Below, one piece after another: positions 33,526 through 43,327 of a stretch of DNA of 64,000 bases. Where the stretch lies: NCBI GenBank assembly GCA_024234595.1, contig JACKNZ010000013.1, forward strand, positions 48,231 to 112,230, given 5' to 3'. The notes beneath the pieces were generated by a model that saw only the letters and a program-made list of their open reading frames with translations, made no database searches and had not been told where the DNA came from. Source of the stretch: Moraxellaceae bacterium (GTDB lineage: Bacteria; Pseudomonadota; Gammaproteobacteria; Pseudomonadales; Moraxellaceae). Position 1 is the first letter of the stretch. Each line of letters begins with the position of its first letter. The position numbers and the translations under genes were made by a program.

Positions 33526-33928
33526 TATCTTTGTCCTCTTGAGTTTGCAATAATAACGAAGCCGAATTAACACAATAACGTAAGCCAGTTGGTTTGGGGC
33601 CATCTTCAAAAACGTGTCCCAAATGCGCGTCACAGTGCTGACAGGTAATTTCTACCCTTACCATACCATGACTTAGGTCTTTATGCTCGGCTATCGCTTG
33701 TTGGTTAATCGCCTGATAAAAACTTGGCCAGCCCGACCCCGATTCATACTTAGTAGCCGAATCAAACAAGGGCTTGCCACAGCATCGGCATAGATATACG
33801 CCTTTTTGGTGACAATTCCAATACTTACCCGTAAACGCACGTTCTGTGCCTTTTTGACGACAAATGGCAAACTCCTCTGAGCTTAACTCGGCTTGCCATT
33901 GCTCGGCTGTTTTAAGTAATTTAGACAT
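33518..33928 (-). CDS. msrB: peptide methionine (R)-S-oxide reductase MsrB
   Basis: A 136-aa enzyme that reduces methionine-R-sulfoxide in proteins. It has the structural zinc site C47-x2-C50 and C96-x2-C99, the block [10 protein letters not shown] (61-70) and the catalytic Cys C119 in [10 protein letters not shown]. It is in an operon with glutathione peroxidase. Single-domain, standard length, no signal peptide, hence cytosolic. Confidence 0.95.
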   Translation of the reverse strand: MSKLLKTAEQWQAELSSEEFAICRQKGTERAFTGKYWNCHQKGVYLCRCCGKPLFDSATKYESGSGWPSFYQAINQQAIAEHKDLSHGMVRVEITCQHCDAHLGHVFEDGPKPTGLRYCVNSASLLLQTQEDKDNA

Positions 33929-34061
33929 GGTATTGACCTCTGTTTAACAAAATACCTTATACCGCGAAGATAATTGCATCTACTACTGAACATTCATGCT
34001 TTTTTTCGCTAGAATCGACAGTCCTGTTTGTTTTAGATGCCATCTACTTGAGTTTGTTACC

Positions 34062-35303
34062 ATGCACATTGCCAAATCCGCAAAATTACAAAATGTTTGT
34101 TATGACATTCGTGGCCCTGTATTAAAAGCCGCCAATGCCATGGAAGAACAAGGACACCGTATTATCAAATTAAACATTGGTAATCCTGCGCCATTTGGTT
34201 TTGAAGCCCCTCAAGAAATTTTGGCCGATGTCATTAGCAACTTACCCAACGCCATTGGTTATTGTGACTCTAAAGGTTTGTTTGCCGCTCGCAAAGCCGT
34301 TGTGCAGTACTACCAACAAAAAGGCTTATTTGTAGAAGTTGGCGATATTTACATTGGTAACGGCGTATCCGAATTAATTGTTATGGCCATGCAAGCCTTG
34401 CTCAATAATGATGATGAGATGCTGATTCCTGCGCCCGATTACCCGTTATGGACGGCTGCTGTGACCTTAGCTGGTGGCACGCCCGTACATTATTTATGCG
34501 ATGAAAACAATGGTTGGTATCCTGATTTGGCCGATATTGAGTCCAAAATCACCACCAAAACACGCGGCATTGTGGTGATTAACCCCAATAACCCCACAGG
34601 CGCGGTCTATCCTAAACATATTTTAGAAGGCATTGTTGCCCTTGCTCGCCGTCATAATTTAATTATTTTTGCTGACGAAATTTATGACAAAATTTTATAC
34701 GATGGCGCGCAACATACATCTATTGCCACCTTGTGTGATGATTTATTGTGTATCACTTTTAATGGTTTATCCAAATCGTATCGAGTAGCTGGTTTTAGGT
34801 CGGGTTGGTTAATGGTGAGTGGCAACAAACGCGCAGCTAAAGACTATATTGAAGGCTTAGATATGCTCGCCTCGATGCGTTTATGTGCTAACGTGCAATC
34901 GCAATATGCCATTCAAACCGCGTTAGGTGGCTATCAAAGCATTAACGATTTAATCTGCAAGGGCGGACGTTTATACGAACAACGCGAAGTTGCTTGGCAA
35001 ATGCTTAATGATATTCCGGGGGTCAGTTGTACCAAACCCGAAGGGGCTTTGTATTTATTTCCTAAATTAGACCCTACGATGTATCCGATTGACGATGACC
35101 AAGCCTTTATTTTAGAGTTTTTGCAAGCCGAAAAAGTGTTATTGGTGCAAGGCAGTGGTTTTAATTGGCCTCATACCGACCATTTTAGGGTGGTATTTTT
35201 GCCCCATTTAGATGAGTTAAAAGAAGCAATTACGCGTTTGGCACGGTTTTTGGCCAATTATCGGGCAAAGTTTGCGCCTTTAATGTTAGAGGATAAGGCT
35301 TAA
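34062..35303 (+). CDS. alaA: alanine aminotransferase AlaA
   Basis: A 413-aa class I aminotransferase from the ATG at 34062 (MHIAKSAKLQNVCYDIRGPV); a longer frame from 33996 has no support. The sequence INPNNPTGAVY (173-183), ADEIYDKILYDGA and GLSKSYRVAGFRSGW, with PLP lysine K238, follow the E. coli AlaA (YfbQ) pattern. It makes L-alanine from pyruvate and glutamate. It stands alone between the divergent msrB-gpx operon and a repeat pair. Confidence 0.92.
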   Translation: MHIAKSAKLQNVCYDIRGPVLKAANAMEEQGHRIIKLNIGNPAPFGFEAPQEILADVISNLPNAIGYCDSKGLFAARKAVVQYYQQKGLFVEVGDIYIGNGVSELIVMAMQALLNNDDEMLIPAPDYPLWTAAVTLAGGTPVHYLCDENNGWYPDLADIESKITTKTRGIVVINPNNPTGAVYPKHILEGIVALARRHNLIIFADEIYDKILYDGAQHTSIATLCDDLLCITFNGLSKSYRVAGFRSGWLMVSGNKRAAKDYIEGLDMLASMRLCANVQSQYAIQTALGGYQSINDLICKGGRLYEQREVAWQMLNDIPGVSCTKPEGALYLFPKLDPTMYPIDDDQAFILEFLQAEKVLLVQGSGFNWPHTDHFRVVFLPHLDELKEAITRLARFLANYRAKFAPLMLEDKA

Positions 35304-35360
35304 TTTAAGCCACACCAACACTCCTCACACTTTTGATGAAATCTTTTTTAGAGATAAAGC

Positions 35361-35451
35361 TCCCTCTCCCACTGGGAGAGGGTTGGGGTGAGGGTGATTT
35401 TTTAGCCTAATAATTTAGACCTCACCCTAGCCCTCTCCTGCAAGGAGAGGG
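35361..35451. repeat. paired family A repeats in opposite orientation
   Basis: The 309-bp gap between alaA and htpX holds two family A units: one at 35361-35394 (reverse orientation) and one at 35420-35451 (forward). They can pair with each other to form a large stem. The rest of the gap shows only a hairpin-like AAACGG...CCGTTT before the htpX ribosome site and no gene. Confidence 0.8.
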
Positions 35452-35612
35452 AACGTCATCGCCATATACATAAACAATCTGTAAATAAGCTATACCCACT
35501 GATAAAACGCTTTTCCAGTTACAAACATATAATACTGTTCTCTTGTAAATACCTCTTATCGCCCTTAACTTAAACGGTATCGGGTTTTTCCGTTTATTGG
35601 GAGTTAAATTTC

Positions 35613-36542
35613 ATGTTCCGTATCGTCCTCTTCCTGCTCACTAACTTAGCGATTGTTGTTGTCGCTGGGATTATTTTAAGTGTGTTGGGTGTTGGCTCGA
35701 CACATACCGTTGGCAATGGTCTCAACTTGTCCAACTTATTGGTGATGTGTTTTGTCTTTGGTATGGTTGGCTCACTCATTTCCTTATTTATGTCTAAGTG
35801 GCTTGCCAAACGCACCACAGGCACACAACTTATTGAAACACCGCGTAGTGCCGAAGAACGTTGGTTATTAGATACCGTTGCCGAACTTTCTCAAAAAGCA
35901 GGTATCAAAATGCCCGAAGTCGGTATTTTTCCAAGCTTTCAGTCGAATGCCTTTGCCACAGGTTGGAACAAAAATGCCGCTTTAGTCGCTGTGTCGAGTG
36001 GTTTATTAGACCGTATGAGCCGTGACGAAGTGCGTGCGGTGTTAGGTCACGAAATTGGTCACGTTGCCAATGGTGACATGGTTACTTTGAGCTTGATTCA
36101 AGGTGTGGTTAATACCTTTGTCATGTTCTTCTCGCGTATTATTGGTAACTTTGTTGACCGTGTTATCTTTAAAAACGAAGACGGGCCAGGTATTGCCTAC
36201 TTTGTTACCAGCATTATTGCCGACATCGTCTTAGGTATTTTGGCCTCTACGATTGTGATGTGGTTTTCGCGTCGTCGCGAGTTTAGAGCCGATGAGGCAG
36301 GTGCGCGTTTGGCTGGTAAACAGTCAATGATTAACGCCTTGCGCCGCTTACAAGCTGAGCATGATATGCCTGACCAAATGCCTGCCGAAATGACTGCTTT
36401 GGCAATTACCGAAGGTCAACGTGAAGGCTTTAGTTTGGCAAAATTGTTTGCTTCTCACCCAGCCATCGAAACCCGTATTGCTGCTTTAGAAGCTTTGCAA
36501 ATTCCTGACCAAGTGCCTAATCACGGTGCGTTGTGGCGTTAA
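35613..36542 (+). CDS. htpX: membrane protease HtpX
   Basis: A 309-aa zinc metalloprotease of the inner membrane that clears misfolded membrane proteins. Two N-terminal membrane helices ([19 protein letters not shown] and [18 protein letters not shown]), the HEIGH zinc motif at 146-150, and two more hydrophobic helices around 155-215 match the family. The third zinc ligand is probably in the [10 protein letters not shown] motif. A GGGAG ribosome site precedes the ATG. Confidence 0.95.
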   Translation: MFRIVLFLLTNLAIVVVAGIILSVLGVGSTHTVGNGLNLSNLLVMCFVFGMVGSLISLFMSKWLAKRTTGTQLIETPRSAEERWLLDTVAELSQKAGIKMPEVGIFPSFQSNAFATGWNKNAALVAVSSGLLDRMSRDEVRAVLGHEIGHVANGDMVTLSLIQGVVNTFVMFFSRIIGNFVDRVIFKNEDGPGIAYFVTSIIADIVLGILASTIVMWFSRRREFRADEAGARLAGKQSMINALRRLQAEHDMPDQMPAEMTALAITEGQREGFSLAKLFASHPAIETRIAALEALQIPDQVPNHGALWR

Positions 36543-36554
36543 TACAGCCACGCA

Positions 36555-36603
36555 CCTTGAGCGCAGTCGAAAGGTAGCTCTCTGCCTTCGACTACGCTCA
36601 GGC
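36555..36603. repeat. family B inverted repeat
   Basis: CCTTGAGCGCAGTCGAAAGG faces GCCTTCGACTACGCTCAGGC. The arms are the same as in the copy at 17213. Confidence 0.8.
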
Positions 36604-36607
36604 ATCT

Positions 36608-36633
36608 AAAAAGGCGACTTAGGTCGCTTTTTT
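36608..36633. terminator. bidirectional intrinsic terminator between htpX and the NAD-kinase-like gene
   Basis: AAAAAGGCGAC-TTAG-GTCGCTTTTTT forms a stem with T-runs on both strands, so it can end both converging transcripts. It touches the stop codon of the minus-strand gene. Confidence 0.85.
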
Positions 36634-37762
36634 ATTGCCCTACATAATACAACTGCTCTTGCTCATAGCCTGTGGTGACTTTAATTAAGCCTTGCCATGC
36701 TTTGTTTAACGCGGCATCACCCGTATCTAATACCAATGCTCTGCCCTCTAAACTTTTGAGCTTATGTGGCGTTGCAACAACCCATATATTGTCTCGGCCA
36801 ATCTGCCGCAAAATGGTTGGAGTTAACTGCTGATTACCACGTCCCAACAACACACCTTGACCACCTGTGACTGTCAAAATAACCTTACAAGGATAACGAG
36901 CAATCAATTCTTTTATTTGCTGAGCATTGACATCTTGAGCAATTAACTCACCATTTAATATGGCATCAAAGCCCATTAAGGTATGTTCAAAACCTAATTG
37001 CTGCATAATGGCGGCACAAGTGCTGCCAACACCAAAGAAATATAATACCTCATCTTCTAAACGCTCACTGACGAACGCGGCTATTTCTTGTTGTACTAAA
37101 GCATCACTGTCAGGGCTGGCACATTTCATCTGTTGTATAAGTTTTGTATCTATTGGCACGCTCAATTCGCCATAAAACTGAGTACGAATTTTGCCTTGTT
37201 GTAAGGCCAACTCATCTAAATCGCGCACTTCTGCCTGTTCCACAGCAACACCATTCCCCGACATCAGCTTATAAATAATATCGGCTGCACTTTCGGGGTT
37301 TAAAGCAAAAACACCTGAGTGCATTTTTACGCCCGCAGGAATGCCCAATACAGGACAATTCACTTTGGCTGTACATAAATCACGTGCTGTGCCATCGCCA
37401 CCCACAAATAGCAATAAATCAATCTTCTGTTGCATCAGTGCTTGTGCCGCAGCAATGGTATCTGTTGCCTGAGTCGGCTGATTGGTTAGATAAACTATTT
37501 GTGTATTAAATTCCAAATCTTTTAATAATTGCTCACCCATTAGACTATTGGCGGATGAAAAAGTGAGTTTATCTTTATATAGCTGTAACAATATTAAGCT
37601 TTGATACGCACGTTGATAGGCGCGTGATTGTTGTGCACTACTGACAATCCATTGCTGATTATCACTGCCTTTTAAGGCAAGTTCACCACCTAAACCAGCA
37701 ATAGGATTGATAAGCAAGCCGATATGTAAAGGATGCAAGCAAGAATTATTCTCATGTTTCAT
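36632..37762 (-). CDS. ATP-NAD kinase-family protein (COG3199)
   Basis: A 376-aa protein of the ATP-NAD/diacylglycerol kinase superfamily. The nucleotide motif is LLLFVGGDGTARDL (GGDGT), with an N-terminal GLLINPIAGLGG and later GIPAGVKMHSGVFALNPESA. COG3199 proteins (including AcoX-like ones) are related to NAD kinase but their substrates are poorly known. It ends at the shared terminator with htpX. Its start lies beside the divergent PA1571-like gene. Confidence 0.85.
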   Translation of the reverse strand: MKHENNSCLHPLHIGLLINPIAGLGGELALKGSDNQQWIVSSAQQSRAYQRAYQSLILLQLYKDKLTFSSANSLMGEQLLKDLEFNTQIVYLTNQPTQATDTIAAAQALMQQKIDLLLFVGGDGTARDLCTAKVNCPVLGIPAGVKMHSGVFALNPESAADIIYKLMSGNGVAVEQAEVRDLDELALQQGKIRTQFYGELSVPIDTKLIQQMKCASPDSDALVQQEIAAFVSERLEDEVLYFFGVGSTCAAIMQQLGFEHTLMGFDAILNGELIAQDVNAQQIKELIARYPCKVILTVTGGQGVLLGRGNQQLTPTILRQIGRDNIWVVATPHKLKSLEGRALVLDTGDAALNKAWQGLIKVTTGYEQEQLYYVGQ

Positions 37763-37876
37763 AGTTGGTTACAGATTAGAGCAGGTTTAGGGGTACACAA
37801 GCCAATTAGTTTTCTATACTACCATTATCAAGAAGCCGTTACCCCCGCAAAATGCGCTAGGCAAGTGAGGTTTGAT

Positions 37877-38056
37877 ATGCAAGTCGTCGAAATGAACAAA
37901 AAAATGGATAACAATGTGTTTGATTTGCACGCTTTTTATGGTGCTGCCTTAGTTGATGAGCAAGGCCGTGAAATTCCTATTACCGAAGAAATGATTGTTG
38001 ATGCCTGTGATGAGTTAATGAAACTTTGGCATTTCCCTATGAATAAAGCGGCCTAA
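37877..38056 (+). CDS. PA1571-like small protein
   Basis: A 59-aa protein from the ATG at 37877, with a GAGG site 7 bp upstream; the longer frame to 37733 overlaps the NAD-kinase-like gene and is rejected. The part ALVDEQGREIPITEEMIVDA matches the PA1571 family (a phrase of the type DANGREVPITEEMI), which is small and of unknown function in Pseudomonadales. It is followed by a strong terminator. Confidence 0.78.
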   Translation: MQVVEMNKKMDNNVFDLHAFYGAALVDEQGREIPITEEMIVDACDELMKLWHFPMNKAA

Positions 38057-38093
38057 GGCACAAAAATAATATTTTTTAGTATCACTACTCATT

Positions 38094-38127
38094 AAAAAGC
38101 CAAGCAACAAAATTGCTTGGCTTTTTT
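38094..38127. terminator. strong bidirectional intrinsic terminator
   Basis: AAAAAGCCAAGCAA, loop CAAAA, TTGCTTGGCTTTTT: a 14-bp perfect stem followed by T-runs in both directions. It ends the PA1571-like gene and the RND operon. Confidence 0.92.
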
Positions 38128-38136
38128 GTTGGCCAG

Positions 38137-41100
38137 TTAAATCTCACCATCCATGACTTTAGGCTTAGTGCTTAATTCATGTTGATGTTTTGCTGCTTCA
38201 TCATGAATTTCTTTGGCACTACGTTTTTCGGACAAACGTCTATCCATCAACCATTTAAAAAACGTCGGCACAAAGAAAATCGCTAAAAAAGTTGCCGCCA
38301 TCATGCCACCCATGACCCCTGTACCCACCGATTGACGTGCGCCTGCTCCTGCCCCATGACTAATCGCTAATGGTAAAACCCCTAAAATAAAGGCTAAAGA
38401 AGTCATTAAAATTGGACGGAAACGTAAACGTGCGGCTTCTACTGCTGACGCTGCGGTTGATAAACCTTCCTGCTTTTTGATAATGGCATATTCAACAATC
38501 AAAATCGCATTTTTGGCCGCTAAACCTAACAGTGTCACTAAACCAATTTGGAAATAGACGTCATTGGTAAAGCCTCGCCCCCAAACAGCAGCTAAAGCAC
38601 CAAAGATACCAAACGGTAAGGCTAATAAAACAGCAATCGGTAATGACCATTGACCATATAACGCCGCCAAAATCAAAAACACCATCACTGCACCTAATAC
38701 GAGGGCAATGGTTGAGGCATTACTGACTTGTTTTTCTTGGTAAGAAGCACCACCCCAGTCATAGCTAAAATCACTGGGTAGGACTTTATTGGCTACCGCT
38801 TCGACTTCGGCAATTGCTTGACCAGAACTAACGCCCATCGCCCCTTGACCAAATAATTTCACCGCAGGTAAATTATTAAAACGGTCTAGCGTATCTGGCC
38901 CTGCACTGTAATTAACTGTGACTAAAGCAGATAATGGAATCATCTCGCCCTTGTCAGAGCGCACCCACACTTGACCAATATCATCAGGTTTTGCCCGATA
39001 ACTGGGTTCGGCACTCATTAATACCTGCCATGTGCGACCATATTTGTTAAAGTCGTTGACATAATAAGCACCTAAGGTTGCGGCCAAAGTGCCATAGACA
39101 TTATTCAAATCTACACCCATTGCATGGGCTTTTTCACGGTCAACATCAACACGCAACTGTGGGCTATTGGCTCGCCATAAGGTTTGTACACCACCCAAAT
39201 TTTTGTTTTGATTAGCAGCCGCCATAAACTGCCCCATGACTTCGGCTAGTTTAGCAGCACCACCCTCGCCACGATTTTGAATATAAAACTCAAAACCACC
39301 TGCTTGGCCTAAACCCATGATGGGTGGTGGATTAAAGGCTAAAACCAGCGCTTCTTTGATGTGTGCGGTTTTCATAAACAGCTCACCGACTAATTGTTGG
39401 GTGCTGACTTGACGCTCGTCCCAGTGTTTTTGGGTCACAAAAATCGTGGCCGCATTGTTGCGGAAACCGCCACCCAAAAAGTCAAACCCTGTAAAAGCGA
39501 CTACATCTTCATTAGCAGGGTTGCTTTTCATAATTTGTAGGACTTCTTGGACAACTTTATCGGTACGCTGTAGGGTTGCACCATCAGGCAAAATCACCGC
39601 ACTGATGTAATAACCTTGATCTTCGTCTGGCACTAAGCTCGTCGGGGTGATTTTCCATAAACCCACTGTCACCGCCACCATGCCTATAAATAATAAAGCA
39701 GCAATCGCACCACGACGAATCATCCACGTCACACCACCCACATAGTGATGAGTAATACGCTCAAAAACACGGTTAAAGGCTTGAAACACGCCACCGACGG
39801 TTTTGTGTTCACGCTTTAAAATCATGACACATAATGAAGGCGTTAAGGTTAAAGCGACAATCCCTGAAATGACGACAGCAATGGCAATTGTCACCGCAAA
39901 CTGGCGATACAACTCACCTGTTAAGCCCCCTAAAAAGGCAATTGGCACAAATACCGCACATAATACTAAGACAATAGCTATAATCGGACTGGTCACTTCG
40001 TGCATAGCTTTGACAGCCGCATCGTAGGCTGATAAATGCTCTTCGTGCATAATCCGTTCAACGTTTTCTAGCACGACAATCGCGTCATCCACGACAATAC
40101 CAATCGCCAATACCATGCCAAATAAGGTTAAGGTGTTAATTGAATAGCCCAATAAATACAAACCTGCAAATGTACCAATTAAGGACACAGGCACAGCCAA
40201 TGTAGGAATGAGCGTGGCTCGCCAATTTTGTAAAAAGACAAAAACCACTAAAAACACTAAGACCATCGCTTCGGCAAGGGTTTTTAACACTTCACGAATC
40301 GACACTTCAACAAAACGTGTGGTGTCATAAGGAATCGAATAACTCAAACCTTGTGGAAAACGTGTTGATAATTGCGCTAAGGTTTGTTTAACGTTATCAC
40401 CCACTTCTAAAGCATTAGCACTGGGTTGTAAAAAGATACCGACTAAAGTAGCTGGCTTGCCATTGATTCGACCGACAAAGTCATAATCTTTTGCCCCCAA
40501 TTCGACTCTTGCCACATCTTTTAAATGTAAGGCTGAACCATCAGGGTTAGTACGTAATAAGATATTTTCAAACTCGCTCGCTTCGGATAAACGGCCTTTA
40601 GTCGTAATGGTATAAACCAATTCTTGGCCTTGATTGGTTGGCTGTTGACCAATTTTACCAGCAGCAAACTGACCATTTTGCTCATTAATCGCTGCGACAA
40701 TTTCTTGAGTGGTGAGTTTTAATTGCGCTAAACGATCAGGTTTAAGCCAAATACGCATGGCATAATCTTTAGCACCAAAAATTTGCACATTAGTTGTACC
40801 TTTAACCCTTTTAAGCGCGTCTAACACATTTAAAGTGACGTAGTTACTGGTGTACATGTCATCAAAATGGCCATCAGGCGAATAAAAAGCCACCACTTGC
40901 AAAAAGCTTGACGAACCTTTGGTCACCGTCACTCCTTGGCGACGAACTTCTTGGGGTAAGCGTGCTTCAGCTTGTTTTACTAAATTATTGACATTTTGTG
41001 CCGCTTGATCGGGATTAGTGCCAATTTCAAAGGTAACACTAATCGTGACTACTCCTTGAGACGTAGAGGTTGAACTCATGTACAACATATTATCTACGCC

Positions 41101-41313
41101 ATTAATTTGATTTTCTAAGGGCGCAGCAACGGTTTGTTCAACCACTTCGGCAGAAGCACCGGGATAAACAGCCGTCACTTGAATGACGGGTGGAGCAATT
41201 TCGGGATATTGGGCAATCGGCAAATTACGCATGGCTGCCAAACCTGCCAACATAATAAAGATGGACAACACCATCGCAAACACAGGTTTATTGATAAAAA
41301 AACGTGCTAACAC
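38137..41313 (-). CDS. RND multidrug efflux permease (AcrB/MexB/AdeJ type)
   Basis: A 1058-aa HAE1-family inner-membrane pump. It has the N-terminal helix (FFINKPVFAMVLSIFIMLAG), two large periplasmic porter loops, and GIVVDDAIVVLENVERIM with the conserved Asp pair of the proton relay. The length is normal for AcrB. It works with the adaptor encoded 3 bp upstream and an outer-membrane channel that is not present in this window, so the channel is encoded elsewhere. Substrates are likely broad: drugs, detergents, dyes. No regulator gene lies next to the pair. Confidence 0.95.
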   Translation of the reverse strand: MLARFFINKPVFAMVLSIFIMLAGLAAMRNLPIAQYPEIAPPVIQVTAVYPGASAEVVEQTVAAPLENQINGVDNMLYMSSTSTSQGVVTISVTFEIGTNPDQAAQNVNNLVKQAEARLPQEVRRQGVTVTKGSSSFLQVVAFYSPDGHFDDMYTSNYVTLNVLDALKRVKGTTNVQIFGAKDYAMRIWLKPDRLAQLKLTTQEIVAAINEQNGQFAAGKIGQQPTNQGQELVYTITTKGRLSEASEFENILLRTNPDGSALHLKDVARVELGAKDYDFVGRINGKPATLVGIFLQPSANALEVGDNVKQTLAQLSTRFPQGLSYSIPYDTTRFVEVSIREVLKTLAEAMVLVFLVVFVFLQNWRATLIPTLAVPVSLIGTFAGLYLLGYSINTLTLFGMVLAIGIVVDDAIVVLENVERIMHEEHLSAYDAAVKAMHEVTSPIIAIVLVLCAVFVPIAFLGGLTGELYRQFAVTIAIAVVISGIVALTLTPSLCVMILKREHKTVGGVFQAFNRVFERITHHYVGGVTWMIRRGAIAALLFIGMVAVTVGLWKITPTSLVPDEDQGYYISAVILPDGATLQRTDKVVQEVLQIMKSNPANEDVVAFTGFDFLGGGFRNNAATIFVTQKHWDERQVSTQQLVGELFMKTAHIKEALVLAFNPPPIMGLGQAGGFEFYIQNRGEGGAAKLAEVMGQFMAAANQNKNLGGVQTLWRANSPQLRVDVDREKAHAMGVDLNNVYGTLAATLGAYYVNDFNKYGRTWQVLMSAEPSYRAKPDDIGQVWVRSDKGEMIPLSALVTVNYSAGPDTLDRFNNLPAVKLFGQGAMGVSSGQAIAEVEAVANKVLPSDFSYDWGGASYQEKQVSNASTIALVLGAVMVFLILAALYGQWSLPIAVLLALPFGIFGALAAVWGRGFTNDVYFQIGLVTLLGLAAKNAILIVEYAIIKKQEGLSTAASAVEAARLRFRPILMTSLAFILGVLPLAISHGAGAGARQSVGTGVMGGMMAATFLAIFFVPTFFKWLMDRRLSEKRSAKEIHDEAAKHQHELSTKPKVMDGEI

Positions 41314-41316
41314 GGT

Positions 41317-42492
41317 TTATTCTCCTGCGGCTTCAACAGGTTTTACCACAGTACCTGGCATGGCTTTAAATAAACCATCAACCAAGACTCGCTCACCTGT
41401 TTGTAAACCACTATCAATCACCCAAGCTTGAGTTTTGCCCACCGTTGCCCACTCCCCTACCTTGACAGGACGTGGTTCAATTTTGTTTTCTTTATTAACA
41501 ATCATTACCATCTTGCCCATTGGCCCTTCAATGACTGCACGTTGAGGAACGGTCAAGGCATTTAAACGTTGACCGCCTTCTAACACAATTCGGGCAAATT
41601 GGCCTGCACGCAGATGTTGTTGTGGATTAGCAAACTCAGCTCGGGTTTCGGTTGTGCCTGTGCTAGGATTAACCCCAACATCACTAAAGGTCACTTGGCC
41701 TGTATTGGCATAAACACTGCCATCGGCTAATTTAAGCTTGGCTTGATATTGATTATGTTGTGGTGCTTGATATAAACCTGAAGCACTTAGGCTATTAATT
41801 TTTTGCTGTTGAATATCAGGCAAACCAAAATAGACATAAATTGGATTTACTTGGCTAATCGTAGTTAACAAAATATCTGAGCCGCTAATGTATGTGCCTT
41901 CATTTTTTTGGGTACGTCCCACTAAACCTGACACGGGTGCAGTAATTTGGGTATAACTAACATTTAAACGCGCTTGTTTAATTTGTGCTTGTACGGTTTT
42001 GACATCCGCTTGAGCAATTTGTATGGCGGATACGGCATCATCATAATCTTTTTGTGGCACAACCTTTTGTTCAAATAAAGGTTTTACCCGCGCCAAATTG
42101 CGCTCAGCTTGGGCTAAACGTGCTTGTGCACTGCTTAATTGTGCTTCTAAAGTGGCTAAAGCGGCTTCATAGGGGGCAGCATCTAAAGAAAACAAGGCTT
42201 GCCCAGCTTGAACGGCCTGACCTTCTTGAAAGTGCCGTTTTAATAAAATACCTGATACACGCGCCCGAATTTCACTTTCTTTTGACGCCGCAACTTGCGC
42301 ACTATATTCAAATAAAACAGGCACATTTTGAGCTTTTACGGTCACGACCGCGACTTCGGGTGGTGGCATTTGTGGCATACCCGCAGGTGCTGCACCTTGA
42401 GGAGCTTTGTTACAGGCCACTAACAGTACACTGCTCACGAGCCATGATATTTGAGCAACTGTTTTTACTGGTCTTAATGACTCCGACATCAC
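41317..42492 (-). CDS. RND periplasmic adaptor lipoprotein (AcrA/MexA/AdeI type)
   Basis: A 391-aa membrane fusion protein with a lipoprotein signal: hydrophobic SWLVSSVLLVAC, the Cys being the acylated residue. After it comes the lipoyl/alpha-hairpin part (VAASKESEIRARVSGIL, LSSAQARLAQAERNLARVKPL) and beta-barrel domains. It links the permease to the outer-membrane channel. The gene is directly upstream of the permease gene and surely co-transcribed. Confidence 0.94.
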   Translation of the reverse strand: MMSESLRPVKTVAQISWLVSSVLLVACNKAPQGAAPAGMPQMPPPEVAVVTVKAQNVPVLFEYSAQVAASKESEIRARVSGILLKRHFQEGQAVQAGQALFSLDAAPYEAALATLEAQLSSAQARLAQAERNLARVKPLFEQKVVPQKDYDDAVSAIQIAQADVKTVQAQIKQARLNVSYTQITAPVSGLVGRTQKNEGTYISGSDILLTTISQVNPIYVYFGLPDIQQQKINSLSASGLYQAPQHNQYQAKLKLADGSVYANTGQVTFSDVGVNPSTGTTETRAEFANPQQHLRAGQFARIVLEGGQRLNALTVPQRAVIEGPMGKMVMIVNKENKIEPRPVKVGEWATVGKTQAWVIDSGLQTGERVLVDGLFKAMPGTVVKPVEAAGE

Positions 42493-42602
42493 ACACTCCC
42501 CCTAAAATCAACACAAAAATAGAGTCCAATGCTACTATTAATCATTCGCTAGCGATATAGTCAAATTAAGAAACAAGGCGTTATCAAAATATCAACGCCA
42601 AA

Positions 42603-43307
42603 TTAACTCGCCACATCCCACTTAAAGTTTTTTTGAATTTTTGCTGCTTTTTTGCCTTGTGGCTGCGCTGTAATTTCGAGGCTTTCTGCCACAAAACCTT
42701 GAGGAAGTTCTATCTCGCCTGTGACACTTTTAAAGTATTGTAATTCAACTTGTTTTGGCTCTAACTCAATGCTTTTACCTTTACTTGTGCCTATCACTCG
42801 CAAATTTAATTTAACCGCAATACGCCCTTGATTGGCTTGGTTTTGAATGAGTAAAACCCGATATTGATACAAGCCTTGCACCGTTTTATGAATTTTAACA
42901 CTGTCGATATTAAGTGGTGTGCTGCTTGCTTTAGTGCCTAACAATCGCTGATATACCATAATCTGCTCTTGCATATCGGCTACGCTGGCAAGCTGATTTT
43001 TATTTTCTTGCTGTAGTTTCTGAATCACTTGTTGCGCAATATCGGCATTTTGCTGAGCTTGTGCTAATTGTACTTCGAGAGTCGCCATCCGCTGAGCCTG
43101 TGTACTCACTTGTTGTTTTATGTGTTGTACTTCAGCAGCCGTTGCGCCAATTCCCTCTAAACCATAATCATAACCCCAGTAGAAAAAACCAATGCCATTA
43201 ACAACTAATCCCAAAATAGCAACCAAACTCCAACCTAATAGATGCTGAGTAATAGGGGCATTGATGTAGGACTTAAAACGCTGTCGTCGTCTGCTATACC
43301 ACATCAT
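42603..43307 (-). CDS. DUF6776-family membrane protein
   Basis: A 234-aa protein from the ATG at 43305-43307; the longer frame would overlap argC. It has one N-terminal membrane helix (HLLGWSLVAILGLVVNGIGFF), a coiled coil (EVQHIKQQVSTQAQRMATLE ... VIQKLQQENKNQLASVADMQ) and a C-terminal beta-rich domain. It follows argC on the same strand after 20 bp, an arrangement conserved in Pseudomonas relatives. Function is unknown. The domain after the coiled coil probably lies in the periplasm. Confidence 0.8.
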   Translation of the reverse strand: MMWYSRRRQRFKSYINAPITQHLLGWSLVAILGLVVNGIGFFYWGYDYGLEGIGATAAEVQHIKQQVSTQAQRMATLEVQLAQAQQNADIAQQVIQKLQQENKNQLASVADMQEQIMVYQRLLGTKASSTPLNIDSVKIHKTVQGLYQYRVLLIQNQANQGRIAVKLNLRVIGTSKGKSIELEPKQVELQYFKSVTGEIELPQGFVAESLEITAQPQGKKAAKIQKNFKWDVAS

Positions 43308-43327
43308 GCACCTACTTTTAGCTGTTA

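Noticed and set aside
41183..41431. Small plus-strand frames opposite the RND genes
   Set aside because: They are shadows of long, well-conserved minus-strand genes with no own signals.
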